Shown piece by piece: positions 36,402-45,396 of a stretch of DNA of 64,000 nucleotides. The DNA comes from Hymenobacter oligotrophus (GTDB taxonomy: Bacteria; Bacteroidota; Bacteroidia; Cytophagales; Hymenobacteraceae). The notes below the pieces were generated by a model. It did not search any database and was not told the origin of the DNA. It was given only the letters and a program-made list of their open reading frames with translations. The stretch is taken from assembly GCF_003574965.1 (NCBI RefSeq), contig NZ_CP032317.1:620001-684000 (forward strand), written 5' to 3'. Within the stretch, counting starts at the first letter, position 1; the number at the start of each line of letters is the position of its first letter. The position numbers and the translations under genes were made by a program.

Positions 36402-38948
36402 CTAGTGCGCCACCACCAGCCGCTGCACCGAAACCTTAGAACCCGCTTGCACCCGCAGCAAATAAGTGCCGTTGGCCCAGCTTTGCGTATCAACACGGTA
36501 GCTGTTGCCGCTAAACGACACGGTTTGCACCAAGCGGCCCTGCAAATCATACACGCGCAATTGCACCTGAGCGGTAGCAGCGCCAGGCAGCTCCAGGCGC
36601 ACTGCCTGGCTAGCCGGGTTGGGGTACAACCTAGGGCTGAAATCGGCTTTGCCGGCGCTAACCGGCGTAGGCCGGGCGGGAGTTAGGCGCAGCACCCACG
36701 TTTGGTTCGCGCCCAACGCCGGCAGGGCAGCGCTCCAGTTTCTAAAGCCGCCCTGCGCATCGAGCGTAACCATGCCCGCTGCTTGCCCCGTGAGCAAATC
36801 GGTAACCTGGTACTGGCCGGCCGCCAGCGTGGATAGCTGCACCGAAAGCGCCGTGTTGCTGGCAGCCGCGCTGCCCAGGTTGGCCACCGTCAGCACGGCT
36901 TCTTGGTTGTGCACGCGAGCATAGCCCAGCACCGAGCTGGCCGAAGCCGTAACCGGCAGCAGGTAGCCCTTGCGCATCGCCTCGTGGGTGTTGCGCAACC
37001 GGATCAGCTGCTTGTAGTGGTTCAGCAACGAACCCGCATCGGCCTGTTGTGTGGCCACGTTGAACTGCGCGTAGTTGCTGTTGAGCGCGCGCCACGGCGT
37101 GCCGTTCGTAAAGCCCGCGTTGGCGCCGGCCGTCCACTGCATGGGCTTGCGCTTTTCTTCGTCGGGGCCGGCGCCGAGCATGCCTACCTCTTCGCCGTAG
37201 TACAGGAAAGGCACGCCAGGCATGGTGAGGTACAACGCGGCTGCCTGCTTCATGCGGGCCATGTTGCCACCTAGGGTGCCGAGCACGCGGTTCTGGTCGT
37301 GGTTGCTCAGGAAGGTGGCGTACTGCAGCTTGGGGTAGCTACGGTCGACCAGCTCCAGCTGCGTGCGCAAGGCGGCCGGGTTGCCACTGCTGAGGCTGCT
37401 GATGATGGCTCCCTGCAAATCAAACTCAAAGCAGGCATCGAGGCGGTTGTTCACCACGTAAGGCACCACTTGCGGCGTGGCCGACCACGCCTCGCCCACG
37501 GTAAAAGCCGCCGGGTTTACGGCCCGCACCGAGTCGTGAAATTCCTCCAACACACCTAGGGTTTCGGGCGTGTTCTCGATGGTGCTGCCGTTTTCCACCA
37601 GGTACTTCACGGCATCGAGGCGGTAGCCGTCCACGCCCTTCTTCAGCCAAAAACGCGAGGCATCCCACATGGCAGCGCGCATTTGGGCGTTGCGCCAATT
37701 CAGGTCGGGCATGCCGCTCCAGAAGTAGGCGTAGTAGTAGCTGCCATTGGCGGCGTGCCAGCCCAGGCCGGGGTTGGTGGCCGACCACCGAAACCAGTCG
37801 CGGTAGGGGCTGCCGATGTTGTTGGCCGCCTGCCGAAACCATGGGTGCTCGTTGGAGGAGTGGTTCAGCACCAAATCGATAATGACCTTGATGCCGCGGG
37901 CGTGGGCAGCGGCCAAAAACGCCTCAAACTCGGCCATGGTGCCGTAGTCGGGCTCGGTGGCTTTGTAGTTGGTTACGTCGTAGCCGTGGTAACTCGGCGA
38001 CTCCATCATGGGCATCAGCCAAATGCCCGTAATGCCCAGGTCGGTGGTGGTGTTGGGGTTGCCGTCGTTCAGGTAATCGAGCTTCTGCGTAAGACCCGCA
38101 AAGTCGCCTTTGCCGTCGGCGTTCGAGTCGTAGAAGCTGCGCACGAAGATTTCGTAGAACACGGCGTCGTTCCACCAGTGGGTGGTGTAGCCGGTGGGCG
38201 AGGCTCCACAATCCTGGCAGGTGCCGAAGCATGCAGGCGGGATGGTGTTTACAGCGGCCGTGGCATCAAAAACGCGGGCCAAAGTGCCGGTGCCGTCGTC
38301 GATGCCGCAGGAGGCGGGCACTTGCTCGGCACCGGCCAGCGTAGCGCCGTTCACGAAACGGTACTGAAAACGCATGGGCGCGGGCAGGGCTACCTGCGCT
38401 TCGTAAATACCGTCGCCGTTGTTATCGGTTAGCGGTATGCTGGTGGGGTCCCAGTTGGTGCTGTAGCCCGCCAGCGTCTGAAAGTTGCCCACCACGTGCA
38501 CGCCGGCCCGCGTTACGGTTTGGCCGCGCATGTTCACCTGAAATTGCACCAGCGTGGCGCACCCACTGAATGGCACCGCCGGCAGCCGGTAGGCCGTGTT
38601 GCCTAGCGAAACCTGGCGGTTTACGTTGCCCGAACCGTCGGCCACGCCACAGGCAGCCCCGGGCTGCTCGGCGCCGTTCCAGCTGTTGCCGTTTACAAAC
38701 TTGTAGAGGTACTGGCCCGCGGGCACGTCAACGGTAGCCTCGTAAATCCGGTCGTTGTCGGCGTCGGTGAGGCGGGTAGTGGCGGGGTTCCAGTCGGAGC
38801 CAAAGCCCGCTGCCGCCTGAAAGTTACCGGCCACGTGCACGCCGCTCGCGGCCACGGTTTGCCCGCGCATATTCACGCGGAAAGTAAGCTGCACCGCCTG
38901 CGCCCAAAGGCCTTGCAGGAGCAGCATTAAGAGTAAACAGTATTTCAT
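36402..38948 (-). CDS. Secreted GH13 alpha-amylase with two N-terminal E-set domains and T9SS sorting domain
   Basis: 848 residues. Signal peptide (1-17), then two homologous beta-sandwich modules (about 20-125 and 130-250), each starting near FRVNMRGQTV/FQVNMRGQTV. GH13 barrel at about 265-650: nucleophile Asp in GYRLDAVKYL (near 443), acid Glu in VGEAW (near 484), third carboxylate in LSNHDQNR (near 549). A C-terminal beta domain follows. The last 75 residues (from RLYPNPASQ) are a type IX secretion sorting domain, so it is exported to the cell surface or medium to degrade starch-like glycans. Confidence 0.93.
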   Translation of the reverse strand: MKYCLLLMLLLQGLWAQAVQLTFRVNMRGQTVAASGVHVAGNFQAAAGFGSDWNPATTRLTDADNDRIYEATVDVPAGQYLYKFVNGNSWNGAEQPGAACGVADGSGNVNRQVSLGNTAYRLPAVPFSGCATLVQFQVNMRGQTVTRAGVHVVGNFQTLAGYSTNWDPTSIPLTDNNGDGIYEAQVALPAPMRFQYRFVNGATLAGAEQVPASCGIDDGTGTLARVFDATAAVNTIPPACFGTCQDCGASPTGYTTHWWNDAVFYEIFVRSFYDSNADGKGDFAGLTQKLDYLNDGNPNTTTDLGITGIWLMPMMESPSYHGYDVTNYKATEPDYGTMAEFEAFLAAAHARGIKVIIDLVLNHSSNEHPWFRQAANNIGSPYRDWFRWSATNPGLGWHAANGSYYYAYFWSGMPDLNWRNAQMRAAMWDASRFWLKKGVDGYRLDAVKYLVENGSTIENTPETLGVLEEFHDSVRAVNPAAFTVGEAWSATPQVVPYVVNNRLDACFEFDLQGAIISSLSSGNPAALRTQLELVDRSYPKLQYATFLSNHDQNRVLGTLGGNMARMKQAAALYLTMPGVPFLYYGEEVGMLGAGPDEEKRKPMQWTAGANAGFTNGTPWRALNSNYAQFNVATQQADAGSLLNHYKQLIRLRNTHEAMRKGYLLPVTASASSVLGYARVHNQEAVLTVANLGSAAASNTALSVQLSTLAAGQYQVTDLLTGQAAGMVTLDAQGGFRNWSAALPALGANQTWVLRLTPARPTPVSAGKADFSPRLYPNPASQAVRLELPGAATAQVQLRVYDLQGRLVQTVSFSGNSYRVDTQSWANGTYLLRVQAGSKVSVQRLVVAH

Positions 38949-39020
38949 CAGCCGCCTAGGTCAAGGGTAAGTCAACAAAGATAAGGACCTGCCTGCCCTT
39001 GGCTTAGGGTTTGTGACCTA

Positions 39021-39086
39021 GGGTTAGGGCTAGAGCTAGGAGCTAGTTCCCCTCCTCAGCTGAGGAGGGGCTAGGGGTGGTTGACT
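39021..39086. repeat. Family 1 repeat overlapping the 3' end of the DUF559 gene
   Basis: Palindromic core cccctcctcagctgaggagggg at about 39050-39070, followed by ctaggggtggttgac. The minus-strand reading supplies the last codons and stop of the DUF559 gene. Confidence 0.85.
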
Positions 39087-39474
39087 GTTCATGGTTGGTT
39101 GCCCCACCGTTGCTCCCAAATGATGCTTCAATGGCCGTCAACACACTTTCCACCTGCTGCAGCACGCTTGTATTCTCGAACCGCAACACCCGCAGCCCCA
39201 AGTTCTGCAGGTAAGCCGTACGGGCCACGTCATTCGCTTCGCCGCTCACAGTGAAATGGCCGGCCCCATCCAGCTCTACCACCAGCTGTTCAGCGGGGCA
39301 GTAAAAATCGACGATGTACGGCCCAATACTTTGCTGGCGCCGGAATTTGCGCCCTTTCAGCTGGCTGTTGCGCAGGCAACGCCACAAGGTAGCCTCGGCT
39401 GGTGTAGCGTTATTGCGCAGATCGCGCCGGTGTTGCTTCCGGTGAGGCAGGTTATGCAGGTGTTCGGTAGACAT
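39043..39474 (-). CDS. DUF559 endonuclease-domain protein (Vsr-like fold)
   Basis: 143 residues. The PD-(D/E)xK core is visible as IVDFYCPAEQLVVELDGAGH (Asp and Glu-x-Asp) near residues 54-73, with a helical N-terminus ATPAEATLWRCLRNSQLKG typical of DUF559. The fold is related to very short patch repair and restriction nucleases; its function is unproven. The last 14 codons (STTPSPSSAEEGN and stop) are read through a family 1 repeat. A further repeat pair lies just upstream of the gene, so it is bracketed by the repeat. Confidence 0.85.
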   Translation of the reverse strand: MSTEHLHNLPHRKQHRRDLRNNATPAEATLWRCLRNSQLKGRKFRRQQSIGPYIVDFYCPAEQLVVELDGAGHFTVSGEANDVARTAYLQNLGLRVLRFENTSVLQQVESVLTAIEASFGSNGGATNHEQSTTPSPSSAEEGN

Positions 39475-39489
39475 AGTTTGATTTATAGT

Positions 39490-39665
39490 AAAAGCTAAAC
39501 AGCTAAGGAGCTAAGGGTTAGTTCCCCTCCTCAGATGAGGAGGGGCTAGGGGTGGTTGAAAAGCTAGAGTTACGGGCTGAGCTAAACGTCGTTCAAACGA
39601 CAAGGTCAACCACCCCTAACCCCTCCTCATCTGAGGAGGGGAACTAGCTCTAGCTCTAGCCCTAG
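39490..39665. repeat. Inverted pair of family 1 repeats
   Basis: A plus-oriented copy (39490-39560) and a reversed copy (39598-39665) face each other with a short central palindrome gtcgttcaaacgac at about 39587-39600. Together with 39021-39086 they bracket the DUF559 gene. The 39475-39801 space holds nothing else. Confidence 0.85.
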
Positions 39666-39801
39666 TCCCCGATACTTGTGTGCAGCTTTTAACCTAGCTC
39701 AGCCCAACCATCGGCCACACTAACGCCTAAAACCACCTGCCTATCCATCGCCTAAACCGCGTTACATTTAGGCTCCTCCACACCACCGCATTTCCTCCTC
39801 C

Positions 39802-41580
39802 GTGAAGCACCTTTTCCTGTCGGCTGCTTTGGCCACTGCCTTGCTGGGCACGCTGATGAGCCATACCGCCGCGCCCGCCGCCGATTCGCCGCAGCTGGCG
39901 GCCATGTTCGATAAGTACTGGGACGAGCGCGCCCGGCTGTTCCCGCTCGAAGCCACGGCGCAGGGCGACAACCGCTACAACGATGTGCTGCCCAACGACG
40001 GCACCCAGGCCTACTGCGAGGCGCAGCGGCAGTTTTTTCAGCAGTACCTCGAGCAGCTGAACAAGTTCGACCGGGCCAAGCTCTCCACGGGCGACCAGGT
40101 GAGCTACGACATCTTCCGCTACGAAATGCAGATGCGCCTCGAGGGCCTGAAGCAGCTTTCCTGGATGATGCCCTTCTCGCAGTTCAACGGCTTGCCCATT
40201 TCGCTGGCGCAGTACGGCGCGGGCACCGGCAACCAGCCCTTCCGAACCACCCAGGACTACGACAACTGGCTCGGCCGCGTGCGCGCCTACCCCGTGTGGG
40301 CCGATACCGCCATCAGCAACATGCGGCGCGGCATGCGCGCCGGCGTGGTGCTGCCCAGGCCCTTAGTCGAAAAGATGCTGCCCCAGCTGCAAGCTATGGT
40401 TACTACCGATGCCAGCAAGAGCATCTTCTACGGGCCCGTAACCAAGTTTCCGACCGCGGTTTCGGCCGCCGATCAGCAGCGCCTCACGGCCGCCTACCAG
40501 CAAGCCATCAGCCAGCAGGTGGTGCCTACCTACCAAAAGCTGCACGACTTCCTGAAAAACGAGTACCTGCCCAAGGCCCGCACCACCACCGGCATTTCGG
40601 CGGTGCCCGGCGGCGCGGGCATGTACCGCTACGCCGTAAAGTTCTGGACCACTACCGACCGCACCCCCGACCAGATTTACCAAACCGGCCTTGCCGAGGT
40701 AAAGCGCATTCGGCAGGAGATGGAGAAGATCAAAAACGAGGTGGGCTTTACCGGCGACCTGCAGGACTTCTTCACCTACCTGAACACCGACCCCAAGTTC
40801 ATGCCCTTCCGAACGCCCGAAGAAGTGCTGAACGTGTACCGCGGCATTCAGGCCCGGATTGATCCGAACCTGAAGAAGATGTTTGGCCGCGTGCCCAAAA
40901 CCGGCTTCGAGGTGCGCCAGACGGAGGCCTTCCGGGCGGCTACGGCCTCGGCGCAGTACAACCGCGGCCTGCCCGACGGCTCACGCCCCGGCATCTTCTA
41001 CGTGCCCATCGTCGATGCCACCAAGTACAACGTAACGCGCGGCATGGATGCGCTTTTCCTGCACGAAGCCATACCCGGCCACCACTACCAGATTTCGCTG
41101 CAGCAGGAAAACACCGCCCTGCCCAAGTTCCGCCGCTTCAACGGATACAGCGCCTTTTCCGAAGGCTGGGCCCTGTACGTGGAGAGCCTCGGCCGCGACC
41201 TAGGCGTGTACACCGACCCCTATCAGCGCATGGGCGCCCTGAACACCGAAATGCACCGCGCCATTCGGCTGGTGGTTGATGTGGGCATGCACCACAAAGG
41301 CATGACGCGTGAACAGGCCATTCAGTACATGCGCGAAAACCGCTCCATCGACGAGCAGGGCGCCACGGCCGAAATTGAGCGATACATGGCCATGCCCGGC
41401 CAGGCGCTTTCCTACAAAACCGGCCAGATGCACATCCTCGGCCTGCGCAGCAAGTACCAAAAGCAGCTCGGCCCGAAGTTCAAGCTCAGCAACTTCCACG
41501 ACGAGCTGCTGGCCAACGCCGCCATGCCGCTGGATATTGCCGAAAAGACGATGGACGCTTGGGCGGCTAGGCAGAAGTAA
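39802..41580 (+). CDS. DUF885 zinc peptidase-like secreted protein
   Basis: 592 residues starting at a GTG (39802). Signal peptide with hydrophobic core ALATALLGTLM. The zinc motif HEAIPGHHYQ lies near residue 421 and the second signature EGWALYVESLG near residue 454, the pattern of gluzincin-like DUF885 metallopeptidases. Probably a periplasmic peptidase; substrate unknown. A hairpin terminator follows. Confidence 0.88.
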   Translation: MKHLFLSAALATALLGTLMSHTAAPAADSPQLAAMFDKYWDERARLFPLEATAQGDNRYNDVLPNDGTQAYCEAQRQFFQQYLEQLNKFDRAKLSTGDQVSYDIFRYEMQMRLEGLKQLSWMMPFSQFNGLPISLAQYGAGTGNQPFRTTQDYDNWLGRVRAYPVWADTAISNMRRGMRAGVVLPRPLVEKMLPQLQAMVTTDASKSIFYGPVTKFPTAVSAADQQRLTAAYQQAISQQVVPTYQKLHDFLKNEYLPKARTTTGISAVPGGAGMYRYAVKFWTTTDRTPDQIYQTGLAEVKRIRQEMEKIKNEVGFTGDLQDFFTYLNTDPKFMPFRTPEEVLNVYRGIQARIDPNLKKMFGRVPKTGFEVRQTEAFRAATASAQYNRGLPDGSRPGIFYVPIVDATKYNVTRGMDALFLHEAIPGHHYQISLQQENTALPKFRRFNGYSAFSEGWALYVESLGRDLGVYTDPYQRMGALNTEMHRAIRLVVDVGMHHKGMTREQAIQYMRENRSIDEQGATAEIERYMAMPGQALSYKTGQMHILGLRSKYQKQLGPKFKLSNFHDELLANAAMPLDIAEKTMDAWAARQK

Positions 41581-41624
41581 GATGGAAAGTGCAGATTGGA
41601 CCAGTAACTTCTTAGCGTATTAAA

Positions 41625-41660
41625 AGAAACGCCCCGCAACGTGAGTTGCGGGGCATTTCT
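41625..41660. terminator. Convergent terminator
   Basis: Stem of 10 GC-rich bases (41631-41640 and 41645-41654) with loop gtga, flanked by agaaa and tttct. It separates the DUF885 gene from the NACHT gene facing it and marks the left edge of the AT-rich island. Confidence 0.82.
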
Positions 41661-41719
41661 ATAGATGTTTATTGAACTTTCATGAGATGATAAACTCAAT
41701 TATAAGATTGCATAATCAG

Positions 41720-44689
41720 TTAGTCAATATACTGGGTCTTTTCATTTGACAAGAAGTCTATTTCTTCAAATAAAAACTTGAAGTCCTCGAATACGGATGC
41801 ATCTTCTTCTTGCTGAATTATTGTAGCGAATTCTGCTTTTTTCTTGTCGTTGATATTATAAACATCTTGAAAATCGGGAATATCTCTTAACATATCATGG
41901 CTTTTTAAAAACTCAGTTGGGAAGTAGTGTTCGATAGAAAAAAACTTAAATTCAGGTTTTGATTTAAGATAGACATCCTTTTCAATTGGGATTGGTAGCT
42001 TGATTGCATATACTTCGCATTCTTTATGTTTTTTGACTCGTTCATTTATTTGATTAAACAGCTCTTTCTTTAACCCACCATGGCATCTATTGCCTGCCAT
42101 GTCATTATCGAATATGCCAATGATTACCTTGTCTTTATCTTGATTGCCGAGCATCTGAGCACCGATTGTCTCAAGAAAGTTCTTTAGCTCGTCAGCTCCA
42201 CCAATATTATGTTTTACGCTTCCACATGAGCGTACACTCCAGTACGGATATTTGTTTCTGGTCAAAACATAGTTAGCTCGCTCGATGATTTCAGCATCGG
42301 TTTTGCCTTCTGTATATAACTCTACGCGCTTATAGCTTGATATATTTTCAAAGTTTGTAAATCTAAGCTTATCAGCAGTATTACTGACGTAAAAATTCAT
42401 GCCTGCTAAGTATCGGTTCTTTTTAGATGCAAAATTTTCTTCATCTTTGATTGCATCCGAGTTTTTTGGATTAATCATATCAAGGCCTTTATCGAATAGC
42501 ATTAAAAATAAGGGATTGTTAAGCATGTAAGTATTATCAAATAATTCTGATAACTTCTCGTTTGAATTTATCCGTTCTGAGTATAATACTAATGCTAAAT
42601 TAAAAAGCTTATAATAAAGAGTCTCTCGTTGAATAACTTCTAGGCCATGAAGTTGTTGATTGTTTGTATGTTCATCTAATGACATTTTGCGTTTCTCGCT
42701 TTCCATTAATTCATCGAACGCTAATATGATTGGGTCTTTAAGAGTGATTGAATTAAAGTTTTTGAAGAAAAATAGCGCATTTATTAAAGCTATGCTTGGA
42801 TATTGTAAGCCACTAAAAAAAGTTGATTTTTCATAAGATAGCCTGCTCATATTTTCTAAAGATTTTATCATGAGATCTAGAGCAGCTAAAGTTCCCTCTT
42901 TTCTAATATTCGCATCAGTTAACCATAATGCTTGTAGCAAATAGCCCATACCGGATGTGGCCATCAAGCAATCAGTTAATGTTTCATATTGCTTAACTTT
43001 TTTAATGACTTTTGATAGAAAGTCAGACATATCTTTAGTTCTACCAGCGTAGAATATCGACGTGTTCTGCCAATTGAACTCAGTAAATCTTTCGACTAGT
43101 TCATTTTCTAGTTCACGTTTTTGCTTAAATATTTCAAGTGAAGCATAATATTCCATAAAATAGTTATGTTTGAAGCACACGAAGCTGCCCTCATCTACAA
43201 ACAACACACCAGTTCCTTGTGTCAAGGCATTGAAAAGTTCTGGGATATTCTTCTTTTCAATGGTCATGCTCCTGGCTGAGAAGAATAGCTCAATAAAAGC
43301 TTTGAATTCAGCTTCAGTTTGTGGTATCCTATCTTCTTGTGTTAAAATGTATAAAGCGTAGTGCGAAAGTATTCTTTCTTTTATGTTAATATCTAGGAAT
43401 TCTAAGTTTGATTTCACCGTTGCTCTTCCTAGAAGGAAGATGTTGAAGTTGTCATATACATCGGTTACTGTCGCAGGGATTTCATATTGTTTCTCTTCAT
43501 AAAGGATTGAAATAACAGATAGCGTTAAAGGGGTAACGGGAACTTTCTCAAGGATTTTATTATCTCTTAAAGATGATAATAATTTGTTAGCTTTATTTTC
43601 GTCAGATCTAAAGAAATTTTTAAGAAATAATTGTATTTGCTTAATAGAGAAGTCTTCTACGGTTACGTGTGTATACTCATTGAGTTCACAATCTTTTACT
43701 AGATGTTCATGGCTTCTCGTCGCAATAATAAATCTGCTGGATCCCTTGTCTCTAATAGCATCAAGATCTTTGAGAATAGTTTTTTGCTTGTCCTTATCGA
43801 GCTCGTCAATAGAATCTATCAATATTACTATAGTATAATCACTAAAAAGCTTTTCAAGGTCGAAAAACTTATAAACGTTTAATAAAATTGATTGTACTGA
43901 TTTATTTATATCAAAATCATTGCTAATTAAATCAGATTGCTTTACAAAAATTGGTATATTTTTATGAGGTGTCTCCTTGCTATTTTCAATGATTAAGCTT
44001 TTGCCAATATGCTGCAATAGTGTGGACTTACCAGTTCCTGCCTCTCCTGAAACAATATATGAGCCAGATTTTATTATTTTTTCAAAGCTAAATTTTCTCT
44101 TTATAGGCCTTTTAGCTTCTTTGTCTTCAATGTATATGCAAAGTGTAGGCTCTACAAAAATATCAAGCAAATTTTGGTATTTGTCGTCTAATTTTAAAAG
44201 GTTTCTTAATTCAAAATCTGATCGAGAAGAAGTTATGTAGTATTCTTCGTATGGTTTTATAAAGATGTCAGAATGTGACCAAAATCCGTTATAATGTTTG
44301 TCAATTGTTTCAATTATATTGTTTCTCGACCAGAAAACTATTCTAGTGTTTGGAAACTTTTTAAGCAGTAACTCTTTGAAATAATTTGATATTTCAGTGC
44401 CGCTTGAGGTGAATTTTGAAATTACAATAAATATGGAATCAAAGTTTTCTTTAGCTAGTGCTGATACTCTTGTTTCAATTACATCATTCTTGCCTTTGAC
44501 CTTCTCTGTTATTGGAACAAAGCATAATTTCTGTTCTCCTAAAGAGTCCTTTTGAATGCATATAACAGAGCCATCTTGTTTTCTGTTAATATCTTGAAGA
44601 CCCATATTTGCTAATACGGTTTCCAAGATTTTGCCTAATTCATCAATTGAATTAATATTCTCGATTATGTTAACCTTGTCCTGTTGCAT
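41720..44689 (-). CDS. NACHT NTPase with C-terminal TOPRIM domain, candidate anti-phage defence protein
   Basis: 989 residues. Residues about 10-135 resemble an Mrr/restriction-endonuclease fold (FIVISKFTSSGTEISNYF) but lack a clear D..(E/Q)xK site. NACHT domain: Walker A GEAGTGKST at 215-223, Walker B VILIDSIDEL at 288-297, sensor-like RFIIATRS at 319-326, and the NLR-like FKHNYFMEYYA at 506-516. A helical region follows to about 780. Residues 787-925 form a TOPRIM domain as in OLD nucleases: LYTEGKTD (Glu794), GIFDNDMAG (Asp861, Asp863) and SIEHYF (Glu920), then a Lys-rich helix near 950. It is a single gene, strikingly AT-rich beside GC-rich neighbours. Known bacterial NACHT proteins defend against phage; nuclease action by the TOPRIM is inferred. 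Confidence 0.87.
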   Translation of the reverse strand: MQQDKVNIIENINSIDELGKILETVLANMGLQDINRKQDGSVICIQKDSLGEQKLCFVPITEKVKGKNDVIETRVSALAKENFDSIFIVISKFTSSGTEISNYFKELLLKKFPNTRIVFWSRNNIIETIDKHYNGFWSHSDIFIKPYEEYYITSSRSDFELRNLLKLDDKYQNLLDIFVEPTLCIYIEDKEAKRPIKRKFSFEKIIKSGSYIVSGEAGTGKSTLLQHIGKSLIIENSKETPHKNIPIFVKQSDLISNDFDINKSVQSILLNVYKFFDLEKLFSDYTIVILIDSIDELDKDKQKTILKDLDAIRDKGSSRFIIATRSHEHLVKDCELNEYTHVTVEDFSIKQIQLFLKNFFRSDENKANKLLSSLRDNKILEKVPVTPLTLSVISILYEEKQYEIPATVTDVYDNFNIFLLGRATVKSNLEFLDINIKERILSHYALYILTQEDRIPQTEAEFKAFIELFFSARSMTIEKKNIPELFNALTQGTGVLFVDEGSFVCFKHNYFMEYYASLEIFKQKRELENELVERFTEFNWQNTSIFYAGRTKDMSDFLSKVIKKVKQYETLTDCLMATSGMGYLLQALWLTDANIRKEGTLAALDLMIKSLENMSRLSYEKSTFFSGLQYPSIALINALFFFKNFNSITLKDPIILAFDELMESEKRKMSLDEHTNNQQLHGLEVIQRETLYYKLFNLALVLYSERINSNEKLSELFDNTYMLNNPLFLMLFDKGLDMINPKNSDAIKDEENFASKKNRYLAGMNFYVSNTADKLRFTNFENISSYKRVELYTEGKTDAEIIERANYVLTRNKYPYWSVRSCGSVKHNIGGADELKNFLETIGAQMLGNQDKDKVIIGIFDNDMAGNRCHGGLKKELFNQINERVKKHKECEVYAIKLPIPIEKDVYLKSKPEFKFFSIEHYFPTEFLKSHDMLRDIPDFQDVYNINDKKKAEFATIIQQEEDASVFEDFKFLFEEIDFLSNEKTQYID

Positions 44690-45331
44690 TTATTTTTGAA
44701 TTTTTTTATCAATGAAGGGTTTATGGAACGTTATGAGCTTTGGTTGCTTTGGGAGTTAGTTGAAAAACAGGTCAATGCGTTAAAAATCAGATTTGCTATT
44801 GGTGTCAAGATGTATTTTGGCCGAAAAGATAATAATTAGATCAATGATATGTATAGTGTTTGGGCATTCAATTTGTGTTTTGGAAGCTTCATGCCTCTCC
44901 GAAGATGATAGTTTTATATGAAGCAATTATGTGAATGTATGGAAGGCAAATGCCAGCCAACTTTAAAAGAAGAATCTTATTAAGGGCTGGCTTAGGGCAG
45001 CAGGAGAGAAATGCCCGCACCGAAAGCAGGTAAGCGGCTATGCGCTTGGGGTAAGTGGGGCCGCTCAAATATGCTGCTATGAAAATCAATGAATTGTTGA
45101 TGGTGTAGCCACCATACCGTCTGCCCTGTGCACAGTTGGGATTTTTCTGGTGATGAAGCCTACCAGTGACATATGAATGCCCAAATTTCAGCAACCCTCA
45201 ACCATCACTACGCTAACATTGCAATGCTACTTCCTGGAAGGAGCGCATTATTCATAAATTTTAGCTGCTTCGGCTATGATGTTCCATCCGTCATCACTCA
45301 CGCGGCTGACCACATCTGACGCCTTCTGAAG
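44690..45331. other. AT-rich non-coding flank of the NACHT gene
   Basis: About 640 bases, AT-rich near 44690-44950 and rising in GC toward 45300. It should carry the NACHT promoter. A minus-strand frame of 101 codons at 44889-45194 has no family similarity and poor composition. I saw no direct repeat, tRNA end or recombinase that would mark an attachment site. Confidence 0.5.
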
Positions 45332-45370
45332 AGCAAAAATCCTGGCAGTGAAGCTGCCGGGATTTTTGCT
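45332..45370 (-). terminator. Terminator of the M3 peptidase gene
   Basis: Seventeen-base stem (45332-45348 and 45354-45370, one mismatch) with A and T runs at its ends, 27 bases past the stop of the minus-strand M3 gene. It marks the right edge of the AT-rich island. Confidence 0.82.
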
Positions 45371-45396
45371 TTGTATTGGCTCTGCGCCGTTAGCCG

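Noticed and set aside
44889-45194. 101-codon minus-strand frame upstream of the NACHT gene
   Set aside because: Composition and hydrophobic pattern look random, there is no family similarity, and it lies in the AT-rich promoter region.
41580-45331. Island as an integrative element with its own integrase
   Set aside because: No recombinase, transposase, tRNA or flanking direct repeat was seen.
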